From positions 33,341,121 through 33,405,120 of the forward strand of contig CM041085.1 in NCBI GenBank assembly GCA_023079485.1: 64,000 nt of DNA. The letters are read 5' to 3'. Shown here one piece after another: positions 25,601 through 40,600 of the stretch (position 1 is the stretch's first letter; the number at the start of each line of letters is the position of its first letter). The notes below the pieces were generated by a model that saw nothing but the letters and a program-made list of their open reading frames with translations, searched no databases and was not told the origin of the DNA. The stretch comes from Archilochus colubris. Taxonomy: Eukaryota; Chordata; Aves; Apodiformes; Trochilidae. A program made the translations under genes and the position numbers.

Positions 25601-28600
25601 TTCTTTATGCTCACCTTGGCAGATGTTTCAAACCACCCAACAAAGCCACTTTCTCTGCAAAACTGGTCCATTTGAGAGGGATTCTGGTTGCCATCTTTCT
25701 TCTGGTCACACTTGTTTGCAAGAAGAACAGCAGGGATGGGGCTGCCATTGGGAAGTAGTACTTTACTGTCCAAATCATGCTTCCATTTTGAAACAGCCTC
25801 AAAAGTGGAGCCTCTTGTGACATCAAAGACCACAAAAGCACCAACTGCCTCTTTGTAATATACTCTGGTCATATTTCCAAAGCGCTCCTGGCCTGAAAGA
25901 GAAGACAGTAACAGAGTAAATTTATATTTAAGCATGAACAAGTCAGTGCCAAATGCAGTTCTGTCCCAGGCGAATACATCTAAGTCTGGCATTCAGGACT
26001 ACTCACCTAGTTCATACAACATTGCCTCTTCTATTCTATGTAAGCTTATTGTAATGACTTTTATGCATATAACACATAACAAGTCAGATGTTAAAAGCCA
26101 TTTGCAATTCCAGCTAACACTATGATTTTTAACTTACTTTTTGAATAATGTTAAGTAATGCCTAAAAACACTACCAGCACAGCTATAAGCAAACCTTTAT
26201 TTCATATATAAAAGCTTATGCAAGATTTAGATATAAATCTATTTACTTCAACTAGAGACACAGGCAAACTCAGAGGCTTTTTCTGAAGGGTGAGCAGCAA
26301 GGATTTCTACAAGCTCTAAGGCTAACAGCCTTCAAAGCATCTTCTGAAAATGTTGCCTATATTATAGATTTTTTTTCCTTAAGGAAAAGCTCAAAAGGAG
26401 CTGGTTTAATAGTTCTATCTAGATCTGTTATCTTTGACTTCCTCTTTTAACTCTAAGACTTTCACTGGAATAACTGCCAACTATAGGAGTTCCACAGCAA
26501 CCCCAGGGTTTGAAACAAGATTAGCAGAATAGGTTAAGTAGAAAACCAAAACAAAACACAAACCCAGGAGAAAAACAGTGGCCAAGGAGAAAACTAAAAA
26601 CCCCTTTCCTGTTAAGTATAACTACTGCAGTCAGTATACTCGAAACGTTAGTCTCAGTTCAGTTTTTTTTTTTTCATTTGGAAGTTCAAACCAACAAGCT
26701 GTGTTTATACATGAGTGGGCATAGCATTGTCAAGTGCTTGCACATTGGCTTGGGAAATTCAGGCTGCTAACATATTGCTTTTGTTTAGAAGTCTTCACTG
26801 AAAAGAGCAGTCCTTACATTTTATAATTTAGTTTTACAGTGTGTCATCACTTCAGCTTTTAGCATTTAATGCATGTTGGTTTAGGATACATAAAGAATTT
26901 CAATTGGAAACAATTGTCCTCTGTTGATAAACACTGAAGTCAGCCTTTGATTAGCAAGGACAAACTGTTAAAAGAAGAACTGGGTATTATCATGTCTTCA
27001 GAAAAGCCAAAAATTCATTAGGTGAAAGAACTTGACAAGGAAAAAAGGATGCTTTTCTAGCTCAATTGCCTCATTTTAATGTCAGTACTTCAGTGTACTG
27101 ATTAGTTCATTCCCAATAGACGTTTTCAGAAAAGGTTGACTAAGCAGCTGTTAGAACTGTCTGAAAGCTGCAGCATCTACAGTGAAGCTGCAGAGAACCA
27201 TAAAGCAGACTTTATTTCTGGCTGTTCAAAAAGTATGATGCTGCATAAAGCAGCATCACTAGCCAGTATATTCTGAGAAGCTGAAACTGAATTCGAGTTT
27301 CCTCACTACCAGAGCTTATTATTCTGTGTGAGAACAAGGAGCATGCAAGAGCAAAGTTCTTCTCTTCATATTCAAAGCTCAGGTTTTGAAGCACTATTTA
27401 TATGTCATGGATTCTAAGGCCAGCAAGCCAGGCATCAAGCCTTCATCTCAGTGATTATTTCATGGGAAGAGACAGAACTGATCCAAATCCCCTGAACAGT
27501 GTACACAGAACTTGCATAGAAGTAATTCACATTGACTCCCCAGGCAAGATTCTTATGCCTAAAAGGTGTTTTTGGCACAGCCTTACTGCAAGTGGCTGTA
27601 CCACATGCCCACTGTTTCCATGGACCAAATACCATTAGGGAAGAGTCTGGACAGAAGGCTTTTACTACTTCTGCAAATCAATTGTTACATCTAAAGAAGC
27701 TTTATCTTCCAATTGTGTGAATTTTGTTCTTTAAATAGAGCTGTCAATTTTAGTTACATGAAGCCACTTACTGCATACAACACCACACAAGCTATGAGGA
27801 ACTCCTTCCCTATCTGCCTAGTCACCACTCTTGCCTCTGATTCCTGTAACATGGGAATGCCCCTATGTTAAAGCACCAAATCTTCTGTTCCATTCAGACA
27901 GCCCATCCCCTTCCCACCACACAACAGAACCACAAAACAAACTGTAATCTCAGAGTCTACAGTGCTCTGTACCAACCTCAGTCTTCTACAGAATGATTAC
28001 TTCAGTTTGGCCCTGAAATGGTCTCACAATGGACACCACTTGCTGCCATGCACATATTACTGCACATGAATCTGAAGCAACAAGGGCAAGAGTCCCATTA
28101 TTCCTCCCCATTCAGTTGTTGCAGAAGTCTAGGTATTTCAGTCTTCTTAATTAAGGATGTAAGGTTTTTTTTTCTAAAAGCTTATGGGCATTTACATAAG
28201 AAAATTAAGTTTTATGGATTAGTTGCAGAAGGGGTTTGACTGGCTGTTACCAGGAAGAGGTAGCATAAACACCACATATGAAAACTGAATTATTTTGGAA
28301 TTGCAAAAAAGGTCATCAGGTAGTCACTGTTTCTCAGATACCTGTGAATGTGTAGTTAAAGATAGCTTTTATCAGTTACCACACTGAAGGACATGACCAT
28401 TGACTGAATCCCTTCCTGCCTACTGCTCTCCCATCCTAAAAAACTTCAGAGAACATTTAGCAAGAACACCATACTAGCCTGCTATAGCAATAACCCTTGC
28501 TGTAATCCTGGACAACTCAGTGTATATACAAGGAAAAAAGAGACTGAACTAGTAGTGCATCACACCACTTTACCATAGCCAGCCTTTCCCACCCATCTGG

Positions 28601-31600
28601 TCCAGTGCCAGTATATATAGTGAGCTGGAGAGCTGCAGTGAGTGCTCACCAACCAAGACTGCCTGGAAGCTGGTGGTTCCTTGCCAGTTTTCATGCCAGT
28701 ATCCCCCAGCCTACGTGAAGCTTTAATGCTATGCAGCCTCTTGACAGAGAGAAAGGCAACAAGAGTCTTGTAGCAGAGCAGCAGAGTAGCTGAATCCCCT
28801 CAAAGGGTTCTGACCAGGAGGTGCCACTTCAAGTGGAGTTGTGCTAACTGGCAGGTTCAGGAGCAATGCAGAAGCCAAGGTTAGCTTTGTACAGGAGCTT
28901 CTCCCCTTGTCTGAGAAGACAGCCCTTCTGGTAGGAACATAAGCCTGCACCAAATTGTACTTGATTTTTTTTCCTCTACAGCACACACTTAGAAAGCATG
29001 GGCTTCAGCTGTCCAGAACAATCATTTAAGTATTATTACTAACTGGATTTATTGATAAAAGTAAAACAACATTTTGCTCTTATAATACAAGTTTTAGATA
29101 AGGATAAGATAAATACAATTTAAATTTGGGTGAAAGCAGACAACTGATGTGCGTACCAGCATAAAAGCTTTTCTCTTCTTAGGTTTAAGCTTTACATTAG
29201 AAGGATTTGATACCCCTCACCCCTAAAAACACAACTTCAACATCACTGTAGTTTTAGAGACTAATGCCTTTTAGTAGGTCAAATACACTCAAGTATGAGT
29301 GCTACCTTTTTCTAAAGTAGCTCAAACTCCAAAACAGTTTGATACTGAGCTGCTTTCACCTCTAGAATTCACATCCACTAACAATAAACCTGACTTGCAT
29401 ACTAGCTTATTATGAGTGTTCTTCTGACCTGTCTGAAGGCCTACTGAGGATGGATTTACTATTTTTACTTCACAGAAAGAAGACTGAGGCAAAAAACACA
29501 TTGCCTGCCCTAGAGGCAAGAGTTTTGCTGTAGTAAAAGATATGTCATGAGGTAGGAAGATAATTCAGAATAAACTCAGTAAACTTTCTTTAAAGCCCTG
29601 TTAATACTGACAATGCACATGCTGAACTTCTGGTAGGGGGTGTAGAGTGTTCTAGACAGCCTTTTGAAAATTTAGCAGGATGTTCAGGCAAAGCTTTTGC
29701 AAGTGCAAAAAAAAGAAACTGCAGAACACAAAACTCCTCCAAAGTCTGGTGTCTAAAGGAGAATTATTCTCTGTTATTAAAACTAGATGGCTCATTTTTA
29801 CCATGCTCAGTTCAACCAGGGATTTATCATTCTCTTGTCTGTGTCCAGCAGAAATTTTGTTGTAGCCATTTGCCCATGTGCAAGAATAGTTCTGAATGCT
29901 ACAAAAAGTGGATCATACCCCCAGAGGGGAAAAATGCTAAAAGTGATCAGATGAAACTAGATTTTAAATCTCCAGTATGTATAACAACATAGGGAAAAGG
30001 CAATTACTTGCTTACTACAGCAGTTGGGAAAGGACAACATAAGACTAACCATCCTGGGAAGACTAGTGCCTTGATGTGAACCTGCTGGTACCACCAAGGT
30101 ACACCTTCTCTTTGCTTTAGGAGTTTAGGGGTAGATGAGCTAAACTACAGGACAGGATGGGGATCAGAGGTTTTGTTTGGGAGTATGGAAGTGGCTCCAT
30201 GCAATGCAGTTTCCTAACCACAAAGTTTTCACATCTAAATGACTCTACACATACTATCACCACATTTTCCAGGAATTGCAACATCATTAAGTGAAATACT
30301 TGCATAATGTCAAGCATCAAGAACTAATATTTCCCAACAGAAGCATCACAGAAATTAAGTTTAGTTTCAAACTCTATGGGAGCTTGAGTTATTTTTGCTT
30401 CCCAATTTACATTGTAACAGGGTAAACTGTAAGATAATAAAACCAAACACAAAACCAAAACAAAATCTTGCAAATAAAAAAGCTATAAAAAACCCCAAAC
30501 TGTAAGCAGGCCTGATATTATAAGCTTTATCTTTGTCCTTTACCTTGCTGCACAAGATAAGTTATCATTTTAAGATTCACATAGTGTCAATCTTGCCTTA
30601 AAGAATTTGTATAGCAATCTTCCCCAGTGTAAGGAATAAACTAAGCCCTTTTTATCACAGCAGTGTGACTTTGGAGGTTCTTGCTTTTAGTTAGCAGGAG
30701 ATATCCTACACTGCTACTGTTATTTCTTAACTGCTCCTACATGATAGGAACTGAGGCTAGAAAAAGCAAGTTAAACATACAAATGGCTGCTGGATATGCA
30801 TGACACTGAATTTGTCAGAGATCCTTTCCACGATCTCAAGGACAGTAAAATGCCCTATCTAGAAAAAGCTTCCCAGCTATGGAATTTTGCTGCGAAGGTC
30901 AATTTTGGTTTAACTCTATCAATACCAAGAGTATAGTACAAATTCCCCTACCTTGTAAAAATGTAAGCTTACCCTTATCTCAAGCAACAACTCAGAAACC
31001 AGAATTGCATTATCTGCATTTAAACTATTAACATCCTATCAGGAGTACTGATGGACAACTGGAGAAAGTTCTTCAAAGTCCTTCTATTTCAGGTGAGACT
31101 AACAGCTCAGGCATCATCCAAAAATTGCATCATTAACAAGTAAGAGAAAAATGACCATGGGTTATAAAAGCCTGACAACTAAAAGAATGATGGAACAAAT
31201 AGTTTGTTTCATTGAAGTAATGCTAGTTCAAGTTCTCTCTGACAGGCTGATAAGCTTAATGGGTGTCCAAAAGCTAAAAATTTAATTTTAACAAGTTTGG
31301 CAGTTCTACATCAAATAATCCTAAACTACAGATGTATAGTCTAGACTGCAGTCACCCAAACATCAGTGCACGGCTAGCTAAAGAGTTTTATTCCAAAGTT
31401 GTTCACTGGAACTGGAAGATATTTCATTGAAGCTTTTCAGATTTGGGTTTTTTTGGTTGTTTTGTTGGGGTTTTCTGTGGTTTGTTTGTTTGGTTTGTTT
31501 TTTGGGGTGGTTTTTATAGTTTTTCTGCTATACCAAATAAAACAGAGTTGTCAGGAATCTGATAAACAGCAAAAGCTGATAGTTTACAAATGGCAACAAG

Positions 31601-34600
31601 TTCTTGCCAACATTGTCTTTCAGAATACTTAAATTCAGAGTTCAGTTACATTAAAAGGAAGTTTAAGTTAAACAGAAAGAATACATCACATAGAAGTTTA
31701 ATTTAACCCAAGACAAAACAGCTATGCAGCAACGCTGTATTAGTGAGGAAAATTATCAATAAACTTTGTAAATCAAACAAAGTTCAAAATACACAGAAGT
31801 AGAATCCTGCTAGTATTTTTCAGTTATTCTGCTTATTTATCAACAGGTACTACACACTGTAGGGAACCTGGGCATCACAAGACCCTTAGTAAGTTATAGT
31901 AAATGGTTTTAATAAATCCCTTTTAGTCTAGGAATATTTGAACATTCTCCTTCCATTATGTGAAGCGTTCTCAGATTAACTACTTACCATGACCACTAAT
32001 AGACAATTAGTCATGCTAAATTCAAGAAGGGTCATTAGTGACAGCCAGACTAACTAATTTAGCTGCCAAAACCACAGAATAACAGAAAGTCTTTGGTTGG
32101 AAGAGACCTTAAAGACCATCCACTCCATGGCTCTTAGGTCCTTGCTATCATATATTCTAAACTTATTGGCCACAGTGTGCAAGCACAGTGCCACAATTTA
32201 GGCTTCTGTACCAAGCTGTACACAATTCAGTTATTTCAGACATTTTCCAGGACCACAAACTATGTATGCTTTTATAGACAGGAAAAAGCAATCCAAGAGT
32301 GAGTGAAATCCCCTTCTTCCAGTTTTCCTTCTGCCAAGGGACAGCACTCTCCTTCCTGCTCTAGTTGAGCTGCTTTACAAAAGCTGTTTCTCCAGCTTCC
32401 TAGATTTCTAGGGTCAGGCTTCCTTTCACACACTAAAACCAAAAAACACCTGAGTAGCAGCTCCTTATCTAAAATTCCAGATCTCAGTAAAGTTTGTCAT
32501 TCAGTGTGGTAGATACAAGCTAAAGCACTATCCAAAATGGCTGGGCGTGCAGCCCAATCCAAGTTAGATCCACCATGGCCTTCAGAAGTCACTAAGTCCT
32601 TTGGGATAGAGGCAAATGCAAACTTAAGTTTAGGTGCCTGTTGGCTTTACAGCTGGATGTTTGGCACAATACAGCAAATATCCAGAAATACCATGAGGAT
32701 GCATCTCTTGGATCTCCAGATGGCTCATGTAATTTTAGCACTACCAGGGTCAGATGTGAGCTGACTGAGTCTGCTTTTTAGCCAGATATAATATTCCTCA
32801 ACCCATTACTGGCAAGCTACCCCAGCTGATTGCATTCCCCCCTTCTCCCCAAACCAGCACAGCTTGTCCCTGAATTATCTACCCAATTAGACTGAATCTG
32901 TTACTCTACAAGATGCAGGTTAACTAAACCACTATTAATATTACAGGACATGCTCAAGTGCATCTACCTGCTTTTTTGCATGGGTAGTCACCATGGGTTG
33001 GGAGCAGACAGACAGACTGTCAGTACTAGATGGCTCTCCACTTCTCAGTCACCTCTTTAAACTGTTAGCCCAAAGTTGCCACAGATTTAAATCACAGAGG
33101 TGCAGAAGCTCTAGCAGATGTTAGAACCTGTAAGAGCTTATAAAAGCATGTCTACCCTGACTTTTACCTTTCATCAGTGTGGAAATAGTACTTGGTATTT
33201 GTGGAATACTGTATCTTCCTGTATTAGACCATACTAAACAGTTTCACTGACTGCACCTTTTAGTTTTTAATAGAAAACAAGAAGCCTCAGATTATTTTAA
33301 GTAAATTGCTTATGTACCTTATTAATAAGGAGGTAGTGGGCTGACCTCTTCCCAACAAACAATAACTGTCCCAAAGCATTCAGAAGAATGGTCTTCAGGG
33401 GAAAAGTGATCAACTGACTCCCACTTTGCTACCACCTCTGGTTGTGCCTACATTAGAATGTTATTCTGTTCTGTTGAATGATACAGTGCCAGAGACCTGA
33501 CATCCACAATGTAAAAAGTATGAATGAGAAACTCTGTAGTCATTGAAAAGTTATTGAAGAGTATCAGTTCAGCTGCAGCAGTATTTTTATTGTTTAGATT
33601 GTAACACAAAGTGTTTTCAGATGTTCTTAGAAGTCACTATTTTGTTCTGAAATGTTAGAAATAAGTTTTCTCTAAAGTTTTATTGCACAGCCAGCTTCTA
33701 ACCTAATACTAACCTGAATTTTCAAAATGAGTGACTAGCCTTTCCCTTCACCATTTGCTGTTGTTACACTTTATTCTAACACAAGACAATCTTCACTGCT
33801 GCCAGTGAAACAACAACAGCACTGAGGTGCAAGTGCTCAGAAGTCCAGGCACCCCATTTTCATCAGATTGCTGACCACATCTATCATCTTAATAGATAGA
33901 GAATGGTGTGCTTCTCCCTTCTCAAAGGAAGTGAGCCTTCCTCAAGCAATTGCATTGCAATCTCAGTGAATTTTGCAGCAAGACTGATAAACTTCTAGTT
34001 AGTGTCTGTAGCCTTGGGCCAACCTGGTGATTTAAGATTGCCCAAATGGACTTTAAGTGCTTACTGTCTCGTCTGTAAGTTTTGAGGCACTTATTGTTAA
34101 GCTTGCTCTATCACCAAATCCATTATAGGAATATGGCTGTCTTTATGTAAGTTTTGCTAAACAGTAAATTGACAAACAAAGACACAAGAGGGGAAATCCC
34201 CAACTAAGCATCCATCCCCAGAAAAGTATCATTCAGCCAAACTAAATGAAAACTGGCTGCCAAGTGCAGCATGTATGGAAAAACTTTGCATTAGTACTTA
34301 GAAAAAGTTGACACAGTCCAACCAGTGCCAGCAACAGCATGAATTAGTACTTCCTACCTTGCTTTAGCTAGACTTATTCAAGCAAGTCATCTGCCAGAGT
34401 TAAGCTATTTCATACCCAACACCCTATAATCCATCTCCTTTGGTGTGCTGCCATGCAGCCAGAACTAAAGTGATGCTGCACTGCACTACAGCATTTCACA
34501 GCACACAGGAGAGCAGTTCTAAAGTCAGTTTGTCTCAAGAACAACTTCATCACAAGACTGAAAAAATGTTAATCTCTAAAATGGTCAATGTGTCATGGCA

Positions 34601-37600
34601 CATTGTGTGTCGTTGGAATTTTGCATCAAATAGCTGCCACTTTGCTCTACCCAGCACTCTAGCCATTTATAGAACAAGTTCCCATAAGCCATCTGCAGTG
34701 ACAGAGGCTACATTTTAGTCCATTATTTGAAAAGAAGATAAATTTCACACAATAAGGAATACAGGATTTCATTTTCTGCTAATCCAGAAGCCACCACTAC
34801 TTAAAGACTTTTACGCTTTTGATAGACATAATTAAGATATTTATTTCTAAACAAGCTTGATAAACCCATAAAATCTCATCATTTTCCAAAACCATCTTAC
34901 TAGTCCATATACCTTTGTTCTGTGCCTCCATACTCGGAGAACTTTGAATGTCTAATGTTCTACACAGGTGGCTTGAGAAGCACACTGTGCTTGCTGTCAC
35001 TGCTTACTGCTGATCATGCCAACTTTAACACTCGTAAGAGTTTCACAACAATATTCCCATGCTTTCACACAAAACCAAATAGAAATTCCCTTACTGCAAA
35101 TCACTTCCTTCTGACATGGCATACCACATGTCAGAACTTCTGAAGTGAGCATTCCAGGAGAAAGAGTTTACAAGACTGAGAGGAAGGCAATGGTTACCAC
35201 TGGAGTTCAAGGAAGGTGTTTCCCACAGCTAAGAGACTGAATCCCAGTGGCCTTGCTCAGTACTGAAGGGAAGAATCTTATTTTATACAGCATGCTGGAG
35301 CCTTTTTTTGGGATCAGGCAGCTATGATTATCTCTTATAAAATGCAAGAAAGAAAATAATCAGTTGAGAACAACCCCTTTAGAGCACTTGCCAACTCAAA
35401 CTGTACAAGTGCACATGCACTTCATTGACACCATGGCCTAGCGTGCACAGAAAGAAAACCAAACTGGTAAGAGGCCAAGCAGAGACATAAACAAGGTGAA
35501 GACACCAGGAGTTTGAAGCTGCAACACTGATGCAAGGAGAGTTGATTAAGGTTGGTTTACTCCATACATGAAACGTGTACCCCAAATATTGTCTACACTA
35601 GTTTATGTCTGAAGGTTAATGCAATTTCTAACTGATTCAGTATTAAATAGAGGAAGAATTTAAGCTTTTTTTGAGGGAAGTATTGGTGGTATCAATGTAA
35701 GTTAATGATTTTTGCCAAGTTTAAGTTTGTTTTATACTCGCACCCAAAAATTTGTCATGTTGTTTGATAAACAGACAGGGAACCCTAGAATCGGCTGGGT
35801 TGGTAGGGACGTCAGAGATCATCAAGTTCAACCCTTGATCCACTACCACTGCAGTTACCAGACCATGGCACTGAGTGCCACATCCAGTCTCTTTTTAAAT
35901 ATCTCCAGGGATGGAGAATCCACTACTTCCCGGGGCAGCCTTGCAATGAGTCTAGAGGAGGGCTACAAAGATGATCAGAGAGCTGGAGCACCCCTTCTAT
36001 GAAGAGAAGCTGAAAGAAACTGAGTTGTTCTGCCTGAGAAGAGAAGGCTTTGGGGAGGCATGAGAGCAGCCTTCCAGCACCTGGCAGGGGCCTCCAGGAA
36101 AGCTGGGGAAGGGCTATTCGCAAGGGCATGCAGTAATACAACAAGGTGTAGTAGTTTTAAACTGGAAGGGGATAGATTAATGAAGTGTAGACATTAGGAA
36201 TAAATTCTTTAGTGTGAGGGTACCAAGACACTACAACAGGTGACCCAGAGAGTTTGTTCCCATTGCTGAAAGTCTTCAAGCAACCTGGTATAGTGAAAGG
36301 TGCCCCTGCCCACATCGGGGAGTTGGAACCAGATGACAGTAAAGGTCTCTTCCAACTCAAACCATTCTATGGTTCTATAATATATACCATTTTTTCTCCT
36401 GTTTACTGTATTGCACATAAGAAGTCAGGTATCAGTTCCTTGTAAAGTAGCTTTTCCACTGTCTATTTGATGAGTATCCATCCTTTATTCTCTGTATCAG
36501 TGGTAGGGAGGCATTTTTATTGTCATCTTGTAGAAAGCACAAGGCTTCCAAGCAACTGCTATATATGACATGAACCTGATCTATTTGAAACCAAGGCTGA
36601 GGCTCCATCTATTACATAGTGATTAGAAGCTCAAGCACTAAGTACATTTACATTGCTGACAGAAATTAAGAGTACCTAGTAGATCAGAGCACAACAGAGC
36701 AAACTTTCTTTTAAACTTGTACTATACCAGGTGGTCTTCTCAGATCATATTTTTAATCCTTTTTCTTATAGAACACCTAGAAAAGCCTATGGATAAACTC
36801 TAACCTTATTTTCAAGACACTCAAAAAGTATCTGTCTCAATACTACCATTTAACTGAAAAGTAACTGAATGGTCCTGCCTTGCATAATCAAAACTGACAT
36901 ACTAAACTGCCTTACAACATTAATTTCAAGACAGTAACATTTTCCATATGCTTATGGAATTCCACCAGTACACAGGCTTTAAGAAGTGTAGGCATACGGA
37001 AAATACCAAAAGAATATCAGAACCAGCAGTTATCAGAAGATAACAAATACAATACTTCAAGTAGATATACAGTAGAGTACTAAGCACAAGAACCTTGACC
37101 ACTATGTATGGTTCAGTATTCCACTGGTAAGATAAGGAAATTGTTTAATCAGCAAGACCAGTAAACATACTTTGCTTCATAACATTTAATTAAAAATTAC
37201 TTAAACAAGAATTCCGGAAGAGAAAACACTTTGACATCCAGAGTCTGTATTCAGAGATGTCTGAAGGCTGGAGACACACAGAAAAAAAACAAGTTTAACA
37301 TGTTCAGTACTTATTTGGATACTTAAATGTAGAGCTCCAAGCATAACAAATCATTCTCAACTGAAAGCTCCAACTCTAGTTTAGCTGTTCCAGAAGAGTC
37401 ACAAGAAAGGACACCCACACAGTATTTCCCACAGAGGGGTGGTTTCTAGAAGGAAACCTACTGTACACCTTCAGTTCTATTTCTTGCCTCTATAGTACTT
37501 AAAACCTTTCAACATGAGCATGCCTTCTACTTTCCCCTCCTCAAACTTGATCTCCTAGTCTTGCATATTTCCAAACACCACCCTTAAGTAATTTTTCTTA

Positions 37601-40600
37601 CATGGGATTTACACTCAAACATGTGTGAGCAGGAAGCACTGAGACATAAGTCACAGGTCTTTCAAATCTTTTCCATCAGTCTGGAGATTTAATCACATCA
37701 ATAGTTCTCTACCCTTAACTGGGAGTTTGCTGACCTGTATTAGCTCTTAGCAAAACAATACTGCTACCATCACCATATGAAGCCAGCTGCTGGTGGAGCC
37801 TCCATCACAATATAAACTGGGAAATAACCACTGACAACTTAGCAGTTTCTGGAAAAGTTCTGAGCTCCAAGTTCTGCATCTATTTCCAATACAGTTATTT
37901 AAGTGCACAAGTTAATTTATCAGGTATCTTTATAATAGCAGGGAGGAAAAAAAATTAAAAAAAATCAGAGCTGGGGGAAGGTTAAACCTGGATCGTCTTG
38001 CCTCTACCCTATGCTCACTTATACAGGGCACACTGCACATGGCTAAGCAGGTTTTTCCATGGTTTCTTCGGGGGAGTTGCCATTTTAATGCCTACATTGA
38101 GCTTCAAGATGTGTTGTGGGTAAGGACAAGTTGTTACAAGAATACCTTGACTATATTTGGAGGCTACTACCTCCAAGATCTCCAAACTTAGGAGAGGCTC
38201 CCCTGAGAATCAATTGAAGAGCATGCCTCTGTGGCACAGAGCTATGTATCTATAGGAAAAGGAGGAATTTTTATAGTTGACCCCAGTAGACTTCCAGGGA
38301 TGCATTAACTTTGCTTAAGGTTAGCTTTAAACCTTATTTTAGAAAAAATAAAATCAGTCCATAATGCAAGAAACAAGGTAACAACTTGGGACTTAAAAGC
38401 AACTTGTCAGTCTTTTGACATGTCAGTAGCACAAATGCAGACTGAAAAAAATCAAATTATACAGCTGTTTGAAACAATAAGGTTTTTTCCATGGAAGTAC
38501 ACTAACTCACATACTGGAACAGCCTGAATGCCTTTGAAATGCAGCCACCAAAATACACAACAGTACACTGTGTACGTAGTAGTCGTGTACTAGGTGTTAC
38601 CTAGGTTCCACAGAAGGTGCACAACTACCAAGCGCTCCACCTTTCCAGAGCACGCAACATTTTCTGTCACAGTGGAATAAGATCTCTGTGGTGCAGCATC
38701 ACTTTTGCTTATCTAAGTGAGAAGGCTTCTACTTTACTTTCATTATTTGATTTGCAAGTGCTGGTTTCTGTTTTAAGTTTTCTTCCCCTCCGTGAAGTAA
38801 GTTTTAGAACATCCTTTCTTCTCCCACATCCATGGTTTCCTGCACTCACTTTTCTATTTCTCAAGGCTCCCTACAGATGAGACCAAATTAACTTCCAAAG
38901 TAAGTTTTCAAAACTTCCACACTTCGTCACATACCTAAGACCATTTTTTCTTCAAAGAAAAGATAGGCTATTCTATCTCTTCTTTAACTTAGTATTGGAG
39001 TAAAATACTGCATCTGATTTGTCCATTCTCTTGGGGACTGGCATATACTTCCAACAAGTTAGAGTTCAGGTCTTGTCAAGGAGACAGACAGGCGTTTAGT
39101 AACATATTTTAATGCTACAAGCCTTATCATTCAACTCCTGAAAGCTTGTGTAGACAGTGTTTAGAATACTGAAGCACAATCACTCTTCCAATTTTGGCCA
39201 ATTTCATAGCCACGTTCTTCCAGTTAAAGCATTACTTCAGTTTTAGTACTGGAAAAGGGCTTTTATTACACAAAAGTAATGCAGAATTGCTCAGATTTAA
39301 AAACAAATTTGTCAAACACTTGTCATTAGTGACTTTCTTCAGGAGAAGCCCATCTCAAGTGGTCATCTATGACTTTAACCATCTCCATCCTCCAGCAAGC
39401 AGCATGTTCCTACAGGCTGATGTGAGTGACAGTGACAGTCAAACTCATCAAAAAGCAGTAGCTAATACTCCTCATTTGGTCTTATTAGATCAGATCAAAA
39501 TATTTTGTTATACAGAAAATCCTTAAAGTGTACTTTTGGTCAGAGCATGCTTGTCACACAGGAACCTCTAGTGTATTGAAATTGACTTAAAAGCACTTCC
39601 CCCATCATTAGGATTCCTTTTTTTCTGTCTCTTTAGCACCATGACTCATTCTTATCTCCTATTTATTTCACAGGTTATGTCCTTTGATTACGGATGTTAA
39701 CCTGTTTCCAATACTTTCAAAATTTATCCAGGAAGAGATATTTATCATAACTCTATATGTCAACATAAAAAACATGAGTCATGCTTAAGGGCAGCTAGGG
39801 TCTAGATGCTTTGCTCTTGTAACCTGCTCAGCTTCTTTCAGAATATTCTGTTCTGCAACCAAGATAATTTGACAGTGACTGCTAAGTCTTATTCCCAAGC
39901 TTTTTTATCTCCATTATTCATGGAGCCACAATGAGTGGCTATAAACTAAAATGGCTGAGTATTTCTGGAGTAGACAAGTCTTGACATAACAGTTCTCTTC
40001 TTCCTCCTTCACTATTTCACCTCCCCTCCCCTTTGATTCTGCTGCAGGAATTTGCATGACTTTGTACCTTACAACTAGGCAGCTATTTTCACCAAAAAAA
40101 AAAAAAAAAGGATAGGCAGCATAACACTCATGCTGTTTGACAGAATTATCTAATCACTAAGAAAAAACCTCAGCTAGCACAAGAAATTGAAATCACTCAG
40201 AAACCTGCTGAATTGCAATACAGAGCTCAGCATTCATCATTTTGGCTATGATCACACCAGCAGCCAGCACAGTATCTGTATCATGATTTTTTCCTGGTGA
40301 CTGACCTACATAGTTAGTTTCTCTCACTGATTTCAGTACAGAACCTGAGACTGCAACACCCAGCTCTTTGAGGAAAGTTTTTTTATGATGAACTGTGAAG
40401 TATAATCTTTGATCTACAGAAAAATAATGTCTTGCTGTGCTTAAGGGTTAGACTTGATTGAGAAGCCTTTCTAAATGCATCAAAATCAATTCAGAATGCC
40501 AGCACCATATTGCTTGCAGGGAAGTCACATGTAACATTACTTACCAGAAGACTTAGATCTTTTCAAGAGATCTAAAGCTGTTCTGTCTGCACACACCAGC

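Larger units (their letters stand above)
22664..25614 (-). other. RAB32: RAB32 intron 2
   Basis: The intron runs from donor GTGAGC to acceptor TTTTTAG. It holds a CR1 fragment (24308-24858) and a T/G-rich low-complexity tract (22989-23057). I see no other exon-like or RNA gene in it. Confidence 0.9.

Noticed and set aside
28600..28990. Possible exon or retrogene in a slightly GC-richer patch
   Set aside because: No consistent frame, splice pair or family match was visible. It lies inside RAB32 intron 1.
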